This document shows, one piece after another, positions 43,852-53,322 of a stretch of DNA of 64,000 nt; positions within the stretch are counted from its first letter, which is position 1, and each line of letters opens with the position of its first letter. Where the stretch lies: NCBI RefSeq assembly GCF_002949735.1, contig NZ_CP026681.1:3796501-3860500 (forward strand). The letters run 5' to 3'. A program made the translations under genes and the position numbers. The DNA comes from Nostoc sp. 'Peltigera membranacea cyanobiont' N6 (GTDB lineage: Bacteria > Cyanobacteriota > Cyanobacteriia > Cyanobacteriales > Nostocaceae). The notes under the pieces were generated by a model. The model did no database searches, was not told the DNA's origin, and saw nothing but the letters and a program-made list of their open reading frames with translations.

Positions 43852-46368
43852 TTATGCAGGGGGAATAACTGAAGTTGAGATTAGTTCTCTGACATGAACT
43901 GCGGAATCTTGTTGTAATGCTGATGCCACGATCGCTTCACTCTCAACTATACTCAACCGAGCGATCGCCTGTTTGACTCCAGGTATACTTTGAGGATTCA
44001 CGCTCAATTCATCCAGCCCTAAACCTAATAAAATTGGTGTTGCTAAAGTATCTGCTGCCAATTCTCCACATAATCCTACCGAAATTCCCGCCGCATGAGC
44101 AGCTTGGATAGTTTGCTGCACCATTCGTAACACGGCTGGATGTAACGCATCAGCTAAGTTTGCCACCCGTGGATTAGTGCGATCGCTAGCCATGACGTAT
44201 TGACTCAGGTCGTTAGTCCCTATACTAAAGAAGTCTACTTCAGCTGCTAACTGATCTGCGATCGCAACTGCTGATGGAACCTCTACCATAATCCCTACTT
44301 TCATCGCCGCATCAAAGGAAATACCAGCTTGATTTAATTCAGTCTGCACTTCACCCAAAATTACCTTAGCTGCACGTACCTCGCCTAAAGTGGCAATCAT
44401 TGGCAACATGATCTTAATTTGGTGTCCTACACTAGCTCTCAAAATTGCCCGTAACTGAGTTTTGAACAAATCCACACGATCTAAACAGAAACGAATTCCT
44501 CGCCAGCCTAAGAAAGGATTAGCTTCTGGAAACCCTACTCTCAGATAAGGAAGTGGCTTATCACCACCCACATCTAAGGTACGAATAATTAGGGGACGAT
44601 TATCTAAAATTTGGGCGATCGCCTGATAAACTTCAAGTTGTTCTTCTTCTGTGGGAGCGCTTGTCCGATCTAAATAAAGAAACTCTGTGCGGAGTAATCC
44701 CACCCCTTCTGCACCGCTAGCCACAGCAACTTGCACATCATTTATACTACCAATATTGGCGAAAACTTTAACTTGCCGACCATCACGAGTAATTGCTGGC
44801 TGATGTGCTGTAGCTCGTGCTTCCTGTTGAGCAGTTTGCCAAGCTGACTGTTTTGCTGCTAATAAATCCAGGATATGTGATTCTGGTTCTACCCAAGCTT
44901 TGCCACTTTCCCCATCAAGTGCCATCAGTGTACCATCTGCCAAATGCAACACTTGGGCATCCACTCCCAAAACTGCGGGAATACCTAATGTTCGGGCGAT
45001 AATTGCACTGTGAGAAGTAGCGCTACCAGAAGTTGTACAAATACCCAATACCTTTGTCGGATCTAATCTAGCGGTATCTGAAGGGGTTAAATCAGTCGCT
45101 ACTAAAATCGCTGGTTCATCAAAATGCAAGTTAGCAGGGAGATTTCCAGCTAATAATCGTAGTACCCTTTGCCCGACATCTACAACATCGTCAACTCGCT
45201 CTTGTAGATAAGAATCTTCAAGTGTTCGGTAAGAAGTCGCCACTTCATCTACTACGGCTTGCCAAGCTGCCTCAGCATTTATATGATGGTCTGAAATACG
45301 CCCATAAGCGGCTTCCAACAATACTGGATCTTCTAAAAATAGTAATTGGGCATCAAATATAGCGGCTTCAGTGTCACCAATTTGCAGAGATGCTTGGGAA
45401 AAAACTGCTTGAATTTCTTGTCTGGCGGTGTGAATTGCTGCTTGTACTCGTTGCCACTCTGATTCAGGATCGTCTACGTGATATTCCGTAATGGTAATGT
45501 GAGTGGGTTGATAATGAACAACACGTGCGATCGCAACTCCCGCAGAAGCAGCAATTCCCGAAAGTTCGCCGTGAGTTGCTGGAGTAACTTGATGGTGAAA
45601 TGCTGGTGGAGAATTCAAGGCAAGATTATCTTCACCAAAATTATTTGCGAATAATGCCTGTAATGCTGCCAGTGCCTCATCTGCATCAGAACCGGTGGCA
45701 GTAATTACTAGTTCGTGTCCTTGACGCACTCCTAAAGTTGTGACTTGGTTAATACTGTCACCCCGAACTAGCCCAGTATTCCTGGTTAAATTCTGCACTA
45801 GAATTTGAGATTGAAACCGGGCTGCGGTTCCCACAAATTGGGCTGCGGGACGGGCGTGTAATCCTAAGCGATTGCTGACAATTAGCCGGATTTCTTTGGT
45901 TGGAAATTCGGGATTTATTGCTTCGATGTTGTCAGTAACAACAGACAACGGACTTACACCCAATTGAGTTGCTTTAGCGAGGAGTGCGCCGCGTGCTTCC
46001 GCCATGACTTGGTGAATATCTCTCCCAGCCGCAGCCGCAACAACAGCAGCGATCGCACCTTCTACTAGAGGTGCTTCACACAAATATACTTTTTGCTGCT
46101 GTGCTTCTGGCAAAAACTCGATAGCCATTTCTGCACTTAGCAAAGCACTACCCAAATCCATTAATACTAAGACACCATCATCAGAGAAAACAGAAGCGAT
46201 CGCTTCATAAACCTGAATCGGATCTGTACCCAATGGATTTTCAGGATCTTCAATTCCTGCTGCAACAGCGATAGAAACTTGGCCTTGAACCATTTGCGCG
46301 GCGAGTTCCCGCACACCTAAAGCTAGTTGTTTGCTGTGAGAAACAATAACAATTGCGATCGCTGCCAT
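43852..46368 (-). CDS. Multi-domain phosphotransferase: DhaM + HPr + PTS enzyme I
   Basis: This 838-residue fusion has three PTS modules. Residues 1-140 are a DhaM (mannose-EIIA-like) domain with the phospho-histidine His11 (IVIVSHSKQLA). Residues about 158-245 are HPr with His171 (NRLGLHARPAAQFV). The rest is enzyme I with His453 (GSATSHSAIIA), PEP-binding GVGLLRTEFLYL and the C-terminal barrel. Such proteins take phosphate from phosphoenolpyruvate and pass it to ADP bound on DhaL of dihydroxyacetone kinase. Most cyanobacteria lack sugar PTS, so this is probably a dedicated chain. No dhaK or dhaL is in the window. Its stop codon lies next to AATTACG repeats. Confidence 0.92.
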   Translation of the reverse strand: MAAIAIVIVSHSKQLALGVRELAAQMVQGQVSIAVAAGIEDPENPLGTDPIQVYEAIASVFSDDGVLVLMDLGSALLSAEMAIEFLPEAQQQKVYLCEAPLVEGAIAAVVAAAAGRDIHQVMAEARGALLAKATQLGVSPLSVVTDNIEAINPEFPTKEIRLIVSNRLGLHARPAAQFVGTAARFQSQILVQNLTRNTGLVRGDSINQVTTLGVRQGHELVITATGSDADEALAALQALFANNFGEDNLALNSPPAFHHQVTPATHGELSGIAASAGVAIARVVHYQPTHITITEYHVDDPESEWQRVQAAIHTARQEIQAVFSQASLQIGDTEAAIFDAQLLFLEDPVLLEAAYGRISDHHINAEAAWQAVVDEVATSYRTLEDSYLQERVDDVVDVGQRVLRLLAGNLPANLHFDEPAILVATDLTPSDTARLDPTKVLGICTTSGSATSHSAIIARTLGIPAVLGVDAQVLHLADGTLMALDGESGKAWVEPESHILDLLAAKQSAWQTAQQEARATAHQPAITRDGRQVKVFANIGSINDVQVAVASGAEGVGLLRTEFLYLDRTSAPTEEEQLEVYQAIAQILDNRPLIIRTLDVGGDKPLPYLRVGFPEANPFLGWRGIRFCLDRVDLFKTQLRAILRASVGHQIKIMLPMIATLGEVRAAKVILGEVQTELNQAGISFDAAMKVGIMVEVPSAVAIADQLAAEVDFFSIGTNDLSQYVMASDRTNPRVANLADALHPAVLRMVQQTIQAAHAAGISVGLCGELAADTLATPILLGLGLDELSVNPQSIPGVKQAIARLSIVESEAIVASALQQDSAVHVRELISTSVIPPA

Positions 46369-46456
46369 ACCGCCAAACTTGTTGAAAGGTTTGCGTTTAG
46401 CTAGTTATCCATTGCAATTTCCCATTCCGCACCGCTAAAAACAGCGTCGATCTCGA

Positions 46457-47653
46457 TTACAATTGCAACTGCCCGAAAATATTCCGGTCTTTCCAGCTAG
46501 AAATACGAATAAAATAGCCTTCTTTTACAGAAATATGTGGTGTCCACTCATAAACACCATCGCTAGCGGTACGAGAAGAAATGTTTTGGATAAGTTTGTC
46601 TCCATCGTACAGCTTAATCGAGACATCGCCATCAAAATTATCCCGCCACAATATTAAATAAGGCTGATCCTTCTTTGGAAGTACTTTTGCAACTGGCTGA
46701 GAGATCGAGATTTTTGGCGTAACCTGATTTTTGGTTTTCTTACGGAATCCCAGATAATGAGGGAGGTTTCGGAAAGTAGGATTTTCTTGCAGACTAGACT
46801 GTTGGGGAACAATAATATTTCCATTTTGGGAGTTAAATAAATAAGTAGACGTACCGCCGTCAACAGTAATGATGTCGCCTTTAACGCCTAATTTACGTAA
46901 TAAATCGGCTGCCTCATCCAGAGTTGCTTGTTTCACCGTCATAATCAACAATAACTCGTCACCCTTAACACCATCTTTGTCTAGAGTCCCGATGAGTTGA
47001 TACTTATTTGCTTGGTTTTGGGCTAATACTTTTGCGGGATGATCGCTGTATCGGTAAGTAACGATCGCATTTTTTACTGCGTTTTGGTTGAGAGGCGCAC
47101 CGCTAACCTGGTTGTAATCGGTAATGTATGCCTGCTTATTATCCCAGACTAGGGCTTTGAGGCGAATATTACTATAGTATTTATCTTTTGGTTCCTTGAT
47201 GGGGCCATAAGGACTAGTGCCACCACTGATGACTACACCATTTAGTTTGATTGGAAAGGATAATTGAGTACTAGATTTGTATTGTTCAAAAAAAGAACAA
47301 TTAATCATCGAAAAAACGTTATTTGCGTATAGTTCTTTATATTCATTTACAACTTTAGAAAACAACTTTCTTTGGAAAAATGGGCTGTAATATTTACCTT
47401 CTCCCTGATAATATTTACCCTCATTTAGACCCATATTATCTACTTCTCCGATAATTTGGTCTATGTGCATTTTGCCCAAATTGATAACTTGTAAATAAGC
47501 TTCATTCCCATTAGTTAATTCTTTTTTATATAAAGCAGCCCCATCTATAGACTGAAGAGGCTGATAAGAAGATAAAGAGTTACAAGTTTGGGCAATCCAA
47601 AAGCTACTCAGAATTGGCAGCAAAAAAAGGAATAAATGGAATACAACTTTCAT
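46457..47653 (-). CDS. Phosphodiester glycosidase (NAGPA-domain) family protein
   Basis: This 398-residue protein has an N-terminal signal peptide or anchor (VVFHLFLFLLPILSSFWIAQ) and the NAGPA domain found in bacterial exopolysaccharide-related proteins and mammalian uncovering enzyme. Visible blocks are INCSFFEQY, the LNGVVISGG stretch, LLIMTVKQATLDEAADLLRK and the signature DIITVDGGTSTYLF near residue 265. The C-terminal 90 residues form an extra beta-rich domain (LILWRDNFDGDVSIKLYDGD), possibly Ig-like. It is probably periplasmic or exported. The substrate is unknown. Confidence 0.88.
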   Translation of the reverse strand: MKVVFHLFLFLLPILSSFWIAQTCNSLSSYQPLQSIDGAALYKKELTNGNEAYLQVINLGKMHIDQIIGEVDNMGLNEGKYYQGEGKYYSPFFQRKLFSKVVNEYKELYANNVFSMINCSFFEQYKSSTQLSFPIKLNGVVISGGTSPYGPIKEPKDKYYSNIRLKALVWDNKQAYITDYNQVSGAPLNQNAVKNAIVTYRYSDHPAKVLAQNQANKYQLIGTLDKDGVKGDELLLIMTVKQATLDEAADLLRKLGVKGDIITVDGGTSTYLFNSQNGNIIVPQQSSLQENPTFRNLPHYLGFRKKTKNQVTPKISISQPVAKVLPKKDQPYLILWRDNFDGDVSIKLYDGDKLIQNISSRTASDGVYEWTPHISVKEGYFIRISSWKDRNIFGQLQL

Positions 47654-48183
47654 TAGTATTTTATTGAGTTAGAAATAATTATTTGGAATTATAATCGAAA
47701 TTTAAATGTCAGCCAGCCTCAGAAGGTCAACATCGAGCCTCAGAAAGTCAATATCGAGGCTTTTTGCTTGGATATTGGGGAACTCCAAAAAATAAATTAT
47801 TCAATTTGTCTACTCAACTAGACTTCTTTCTTCCTTGTCTCCCTTGTCTTCCTTGTCTCCCTTGTCTTCCTTGTCTCCCTTGTCTTCCTTGTCTTCCTTG
47901 TCTTCCTTGTCTCCTTGTCCCCCTTGTCCCTCTGCGACGGAATATTTTTTTACTTGGAAATCCCTTGTAAATAGTGAAGTTAAAACTTTAGGTATTCAAA
48001 GCTTGTGACATTTGTACAGCTTTGTTATGTAAATTAATATGAAGATTAAGTAACTTTACTAAGTATCCCATATCTGCAAATACAAACCGCATTAATCTTT
48101 TTGTTGTGTATTAAGTTGGTGAAACACTCAAAAAACATCCTTTGTAGTATGATTCTGGTTTTGTAATACTAATGGTATAAGAG
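47654..48183. other. Intergenic region with a 9-bp tandem repeat
   Basis: This 530 bp contains a short direct repeat GCCTCAGAAGGTCAACATCGA / GCCTCAGAAAGTCAATATCGA at about 47714-47757, then the 9-bp repeat tract, then AT-rich sequence before the Eis-like gene. A frame reading CLPCLPCLP through the repeat is not a real gene. Confidence 0.6.
47826..47932. repeat. 9-bp tandem repeat (CCTTGTCTT/CCTTGTCTC)
   Basis: About eleven copies of a 9-bp unit alternate between CCTTGTCTT and CCTTGTCTC, ending in CCCCCTTGTCCC. The opposite strand would read as GACAAGG units, the same text found as GGGGACAAGG inside the phytochrome gene. Confidence 0.88.
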
Positions 48184-49362
48184 ATGACGGCTCAATTTGA
48201 ATACAGTACTCTCGCCCATCCACAGGATATCCAGCCGTTGGCGTATATCCTTGAGCAATGTTTCATCAGCGCCCTTGGTGGCGAGGAAGTTTACATCAAT
48301 CTGATTGGCGTAGAAAACTTCCGCATTATTCGGGGATTGGAAGAATTAGCTGGTGGATTAGCAACTTTGGATATGGGCCAGTGGTGGGGTGGTCAACGTG
48401 TACCCATGACAGGAATTGCCGCAGTAGGCATTGCTCCAGAATATCGCGGTTCAGGAGCAGCGATCGCTCTCATGCAGCACACCCTCAAAGAACTTTATGA
48501 TAGAGGTATAGCAATCTCCGCTCTTTATCCCGCCGTTCAAACTTTGTACCGAAAAGTAGGTTATGAGCAGGGGGGTAGCTGGTGTATTTGGGAAGTTGCA
48601 ACCAGGAATATCCAGGTGCGGGAGCAACCTCTACCTCTGCAACCAGTAGCGAGCATCAATCATGAAGACTTTCACGAGCTATATCAGCAACAGGCGAGAC
48701 AAACGCATGGCTACTTAGACCGACATTCAGCAATCTGGGAGCGAATAATCCAACCAGATAAACAGGAAACAGTCTACGCCTATTTTATTGGTACTAAAGA
48801 TCGACCCCAAGGTTACATCATCTTTACTCAAGAGCGAACAGAAGATGGGGAAATCCTCTGGGTGAAAGATTGGGTACTGAGTACAGTTGCTGCTGCCCAA
48901 ACTTTCTGGTCTTTTCTAGCAAATCATCGCTCCCAAATTCAACACGTGCGATGGAAGAGTTCTGCAATTGATTCCCTAACATTGCTACTACCAGAGCAAA
49001 CTACCAAGATATACCGTCAGTTTCGCTGGATGCTGCGGGTAGTAGATGTAGTCAAGGCGCTAGAATTGCGGGGTTATCCACCAGGAATCCAGACCCAATT
49101 GCACTTAGAAATTCAAGATAATTTGCTAACTGGAAATAATGGTAAATTCATTCTTTCGGTTGCCAACGGACGCGGTGAAGTTACCAAAGGTGGAAAGGGT
49201 GAGTTGCAGCTAGATATTCGGGAATTGGCACCATTGTATACAGGTTTATTCACCCCCTACCATTTGCAACAAGCCGGAAAACTGAGTGGTACAGAAACGG
49301 CTATCTTAGCAGCCACGCAAATATTTGCAGGTGCTTCACCTTGGATGGCTGACTTTTTTTAA
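48184..49362 (+). CDS. Eis-like GNAT acetyltransferase with SCP2-type C-terminal domain
   Basis: This 392-residue protein has the tripartite build of the Eis family. The first GNAT domain holds GIAAVGIAPEYRGSGAAIAL as acetyl-CoA motif A near 80-99. A second, degenerate GNAT domain follows. The C-terminal SCP2-like domain contains LHLEIQDNLLTGNNGKFIL and GELQLDIRELAPLYTGL. It ends in Phe like the carboxylate-dependent members. Eis enzymes acetylate amines on aminoglycosides and proteins, but cyanobacterial substrates are unknown. No membrane segment is present. Confidence 0.9.
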   Translation: MTAQFEYSTLAHPQDIQPLAYILEQCFISALGGEEVYINLIGVENFRIIRGLEELAGGLATLDMGQWWGGQRVPMTGIAAVGIAPEYRGSGAAIALMQHTLKELYDRGIAISALYPAVQTLYRKVGYEQGGSWCIWEVATRNIQVREQPLPLQPVASINHEDFHELYQQQARQTHGYLDRHSAIWERIIQPDKQETVYAYFIGTKDRPQGYIIFTQERTEDGEILWVKDWVLSTVAAAQTFWSFLANHRSQIQHVRWKSSAIDSLTLLLPEQTTKIYRQFRWMLRVVDVVKALELRGYPPGIQTQLHLEIQDNLLTGNNGKFILSVANGRGEVTKGGKGELQLDIRELAPLYTGLFTPYHLQQAGKLSGTETAILAATQIFAGASPWMADFF

Positions 49363-49425
49363 ATAATGGGGAATGGGGAATAATATCATGTCCGTTTAAG
49401 GACTTATCGTGAAGACCGCAGTCTT

Positions 49426-49495
49426 GTAGGGTGTGTTAGCGATAGCGTAACGCACCATCCTAAGCTGTTGGTGCGTTACGCTTAACAAACCCTAC
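49426..49495. repeat. GTAGGGTGTGTTA / AACAAACCCTAC inverted repeat
   Basis: The text GTAGGGTGTGTTAGCGATAG and GCGTAACGCACC on the left matches GGTGCGTTACGC and TTAACAAACCCTAC on the right, forming a long imperfect hairpin between two convergent genes. It is related to copies near 34147-34228, 55939-55975 and 19234-19275, and may terminate both flanking transcripts. Confidence 0.7.
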
Positions 49496-49528
49496 GTGTA
49501 TTTCAAAAATCAAATACTAGTCCTAATA

Positions 49529-51715
49529 TCAATTCAAGAAATTTGGAGTACCACTACCGCCATTTTTACCAACAGCAGTTATTTCCAGTAGCTCATCTGT
49601 AGCTTGGCCAGTACCATCGTTGATAACAGATGTAGGGCCACCTGGATGTCCATTGGGGACGAACAGTTGCGGATGGTCAAAAGGCGCTTTCTCATACCGA
49701 ACTCGGTCATCAGTCAATCCCTTTAAAAAAGCGACCAATTGCTGCTTTTCATCTGGTGAGAGATTTAGGGGGGGAAGAACTCCAAAGTCACCACCGCGAT
49801 TGTAAAAATCAACCACTTGCTCTAACGTCGCCTGACCTCCATTGTGGAAGTAGGGAGCAGTGAGTTCGACATTGCGAAGTCCAGGTGCTTTGAAAGCTCC
49901 GTCTGCAAACACAGTTTCACTAGAACTCAACGGTGGAGTGAGGATGGGAGGATTTTCGCCGAGGAGAACTTGAAATTTCCCCAACTGAGCCAATCGTACC
50001 TCTGAAAGCGGATTACCTTGACCGTTACCAAACAAGCCGTCATTACCACCCAAACCTGGGTCATCGGTAACAGGTCTGACACCAATGTTGAAGAAGCCAT
50101 TGTCTTCAGGGCCGTTTGGAGGGAACGGCGCACGTTTGATTCGTCCGTCTTTTTTCACACTGCTAACTGAAGCAGCTGTTAATTCCGAGCCAACGTGACA
50201 ACCAATACACAGACCTTTGCCCTCAAATATTTGTTTACCTCGTTGCTGCTGAGGAGTTAGGGCAGTAGTATTTCCTTCTAAAAAGCGATCGAAGGGCGTA
50301 TCGTTAGCAATGAGTGTAGACTCGTATAACTGAATTGCTAGCCCAAAGAATAGCGAGAAATTGTACTCACTCAATGTATACTCATTAGTCTCCAAGGAGC
50401 GATCGGGCTTTTTGACAAAAGTCCTTTGACCTTGAGCATCAACTTGAATGAGTCGATTAGACTTCCACCACTCTGGCTTGAAGGCATCTTGAATCATCTG
50501 CTCATAGGTTTTATCTTTAAGTCCAAGTTTGGGCCATCTACTATCTTGACCTAAAACGCTGTCTTGCGGATGCACTATTTGCTTACCTAGCGGTCTCAGG
50601 GGAAATAACTTTTTAGCAAGTTTTCGGGGTAGCTTTTTACCCTTACCAACGCTGAGGGATCTTTTGTCAATTGACCCGAACTTATCACCAATTTCTTGAA
50701 AAGTCCTGCCATTAGCAGACGACTCAAAAGAACTGAGTGGCGGGCCGACCGCTTGGGATGCCAAAGACGAATTATTCAGGCTGATATTGACAAATTCTAG
50801 TTGATTTGGGGTTGCTGCTTTGGCGATCGCAGCGTTAGGATCTCTTAAACCAAAGGGATTCACCCCATTAAAGATGTTTTGTGCCCTTCCGTCCCAGAAG
50901 TTGCGGAAGTTGAATGCTGCATTAATCACGGTTGCTGTGTTACGCGGTTCGACGCGGCGCACATTAATGCCTCCCACGTTAAACACCGGATCTGGTTCGT
51001 TTATTACTTGGTCTTGGGCATTACCAGGTGTGACATCAACAAACTTAGTATTGAAGACCCCCGGAGAAGAACTGACATCGCTACGGTCAGAGACAACAGT
51101 CTTCGCATCATTCGGGTCTGACAGTTTGTGGAAGGGAAAATCTCCTGGTTTTAGCTGGTAGTTTGGTAGTCCACCGACATCAAAAATCGTGTCGGGATTC
51201 GCCGTACCATTAGCGTTAATCTGCAAAAGCCCAGGATTAATCTGATTTTTGGATCTACTGTCGGCTCCAGCATGGAAGTGACAAGTAGCACAGGAGGTCT
51301 TTCCGTCGCTACCTACTTGCATATCCCAGAAAAGAGCCTTTCCTAACTGTATGGCAGCTGGTTTGTTTTTTACGAAGTCTCCAAGATTGTCAGGCTGTGG
51401 AACCGATACGCTTTTTAGCGAGGCTAGAGGCGGCGGCGTAACCTGGGCTGATACAGTATTTCCAGCTATCACTGCTGCCATAATAAGAGCAGCAATTGTT
51501 ATAGTCTTTGAAAATCTCGATCTCAGGTAGTTAAGCTTGCTATATCCGAATCTCCACTCTTGGCGCTTTATTTTTGTCACCACAGATTTGAGCAAAAATC
51601 GACCTTTTGAGGTCATTAGAAAGTAAATGAATAAGCCTGTAATAAAGACTACTAAGCTTAACATGGGTATAAACCCCATAGGTTTTTGTAATAAAAGAAC
51701 ACTGAAACAAATCAT
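49529..51715 (-). CDS. Di-haem cytochrome c peroxidase/MauG-family protein, long form
   Basis: This 728-residue protein belongs to the di-haem peroxidase family. It has two haem c sites, CATCH (142-146) and CIGCH (about 504), and the typical C-terminal text FKAPGLRNVELTAPYFHNGGQATLEQVVDFYNRGGD. Classical family members are about 330 residues with the haems roughly 150 residues apart. Here the haems are about 360 apart and the N terminus has two hydrophobic segments (14-33 and 70-88), so it is a large membrane-anchored or exported variant. The insertion holds ordinary, non-repeat sequence. The true start could be one of several downstream codons before the second hydrophobic segment. Confidence 0.85.
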   Translation of the reverse strand: MICFSVLLLQKPMGFIPMLSLVVFITGLFIYFLMTSKGRFLLKSVVTKIKRQEWRFGYSKLNYLRSRFSKTITIAALIMAAVIAGNTVSAQVTPPPLASLKSVSVPQPDNLGDFVKNKPAAIQLGKALFWDMQVGSDGKTSCATCHFHAGADSRSKNQINPGLLQINANGTANPDTIFDVGGLPNYQLKPGDFPFHKLSDPNDAKTVVSDRSDVSSSPGVFNTKFVDVTPGNAQDQVINEPDPVFNVGGINVRRVEPRNTATVINAAFNFRNFWDGRAQNIFNGVNPFGLRDPNAAIAKAATPNQLEFVNISLNNSSLASQAVGPPLSSFESSANGRTFQEIGDKFGSIDKRSLSVGKGKKLPRKLAKKLFPLRPLGKQIVHPQDSVLGQDSRWPKLGLKDKTYEQMIQDAFKPEWWKSNRLIQVDAQGQRTFVKKPDRSLETNEYTLSEYNFSLFFGLAIQLYESTLIANDTPFDRFLEGNTTALTPQQQRGKQIFEGKGLCIGCHVGSELTAASVSSVKKDGRIKRAPFPPNGPEDNGFFNIGVRPVTDDPGLGGNDGLFGNGQGNPLSEVRLAQLGKFQVLLGENPPILTPPLSSSETVFADGAFKAPGLRNVELTAPYFHNGGQATLEQVVDFYNRGGDFGVLPPLNLSPDEKQQLVAFLKGLTDDRVRYEKAPFDHPQLFVPNGHPGGPTSVINDGTGQATDELLEITAVGKNGGSGTPNFLN

Positions 51716-51966
51716 ACATTTATGTGGAAGTTTGAAATTTAATATTCATGTAAAGGAATTACGCAATTTACGAATTTTCTATGAACAAAAAATGCCATAG
51801 TTTAGGACTAAAAATAAATGGAGTCGGGTTGAGAAGCTATTCTATATTTAATTTGCTTTCACAAGGTTATTAAGATAAATTATCAATAAAAATTGATAAC
51901 ATTTAGATTATGCAAATTGGATATGTTTTAAATTATCATCAGCCCTACTTTGGGTAGGATATTTGA

Positions 51967-52887
51967 ATGTCGCTACATCAAAGTTCTGGTCGCTGGCGCT
52001 TAGGGTTAGCTTTATCGCTATTAACGGTATTATTGTGGGGAATTTTGCCGATCGCTCTGGCGGTAACTCTGCAAGTACTTGATGTGTATACCATCATTTG
52101 GTTTCGCTTTTTAGTATCATTTGTACTCCTTGGTGTGTATTTAGGAATACGCGGTAAATTACCAAAGTTAGAACAACTGCGTTCTGCTTCTTGGAAGTTA
52201 TTAGCGATCGCTACACTATTCTTAGGGATTAATTACTTCTTATTTACACAAGGTTTAGCACTAACATCACCTGCTAACGCTGAAGTTCTGATTCAATTAT
52301 CTACCCTTTTATTAGGTTTCGGAGGGTTAGTGATTTTTAAAGAACGTTACCGCCTGTATCAATGGATTGGTGTTAGTGTAATGATTTGCGGTTATGTTTT
52401 ATTTTTTCGAGAACAACTAACAAATTTAATTACAGCGCATGGCACATATATACTAGGTAGTGTTTTGATTGCGCTAGGAGCAACGTCATGGGCAATTTAT
52501 GCTTTAGCGCAAAAGCAATTACTACAATCTTTATCTTCCGCCAGCATCATGCTGATAATTTACGGGGGTTGTGCTTTATTATTCACTCCTCTGGCCAGAG
52601 TAAAATCACTTTTTATACTCGATCGTTTCCATTTAGGAATGTTGGCTTTTTGTGCTTTGAATACTTTAATCGCTTACGGTGCTTTTGCTGAATCGTTAGA
52701 ACATTGGGAAGCATCACGAGTAAGTGCAGTAATAGCTTTAGCTCCCATTGTGACATTAATCTTAGTTGCAGTTGTATCAGTTATTGCACCTAATTGGATA
52801 CCAGCAGAACAATTCAGTTTTATAGCAATATTCGGAGCGGGTTTAGTAGTCACAGGTTCAGTCGCGATCGCACTGGGTAAAAGCTGA
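51967..52887 (+). CDS. DMT-superfamily (EamA) transporter
   Basis: This is a 306-residue integral membrane protein with ten predicted hydrophobic helices in two EamA repeats (about 10-145 and 155-300). Typical text is AVTLQVLDVYTIIWFRFLVS in the first repeat, LALTSPANAEVLIQLSTLL, and VSAVIALAPIVTLILVAV in the second repeat. Members export metabolites or drugs of many kinds, so the substrate cannot be named. It stands alone. Confidence 0.92.
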   Translation: MSLHQSSGRWRLGLALSLLTVLLWGILPIALAVTLQVLDVYTIIWFRFLVSFVLLGVYLGIRGKLPKLEQLRSASWKLLAIATLFLGINYFLFTQGLALTSPANAEVLIQLSTLLLGFGGLVIFKERYRLYQWIGVSVMICGYVLFFREQLTNLITAHGTYILGSVLIALGATSWAIYALAQKQLLQSLSSASIMLIIYGGCALLFTPLARVKSLFILDRFHLGMLAFCALNTLIAYGAFAESLEHWEASRVSAVIALAPIVTLILVAVVSVIAPNWIPAEQFSFIAIFGAGLVVTGSVAIALGKS

Positions 52888-53322
52888 TTAATAGTAAGGA
52901 TTTTCAGGATTATTACGGCGTTTTTTCTCTAATTAATTCGGGCAAAATTCAAAGCTACAACATAACTACTGAGGCAGAGGATTTTTTATTTGTTATGATT
53001 TGATAGTGAAGGCAAACTACGGGGTCAGCCTCTTAATTAGATGGATATTTTACTCATCTGTGTGACTCTGTAGTATCTGATTCTTGACTTTATGGCCAAG
53101 ATAAAAATTCTTGAAGAAGAATTTAGAAATCAGAATTTAGGAGTCAGATCGAGCTTTATACATTCGCAAGTCATCCACAATTCATCCTGAATTATAACGA
53201 CTGACTCCTAAATTCTGTTTTGATAAAATTGAGGCTAAAAACTTTAAGTAAACTAAGCAGGGTGTCCGAATAACTACCAAAGCCAACACCTGATAAAACC
53301 AGACCACCGAAATAGTTGAGCG
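52888..53322. other. Intergenic region with a perfect inverted repeat
   Basis: This is 435 bp without a gene. CAGAATTTAGGAGTCAG (53131-53147) and its exact reverse complement (53201-53217) bracket an 87-bp segment built around AATTTAG/GAGTCAG heptamer-like text. The rest is AT-rich. Confidence 0.65.

Noticed and set aside
47764..47970. Open frame encoding CLPCLPCLP repeats
   Set aside because: It is the translation of a 9-bp tandem repeat, with no ribosome-binding site and no non-repeat protein character.
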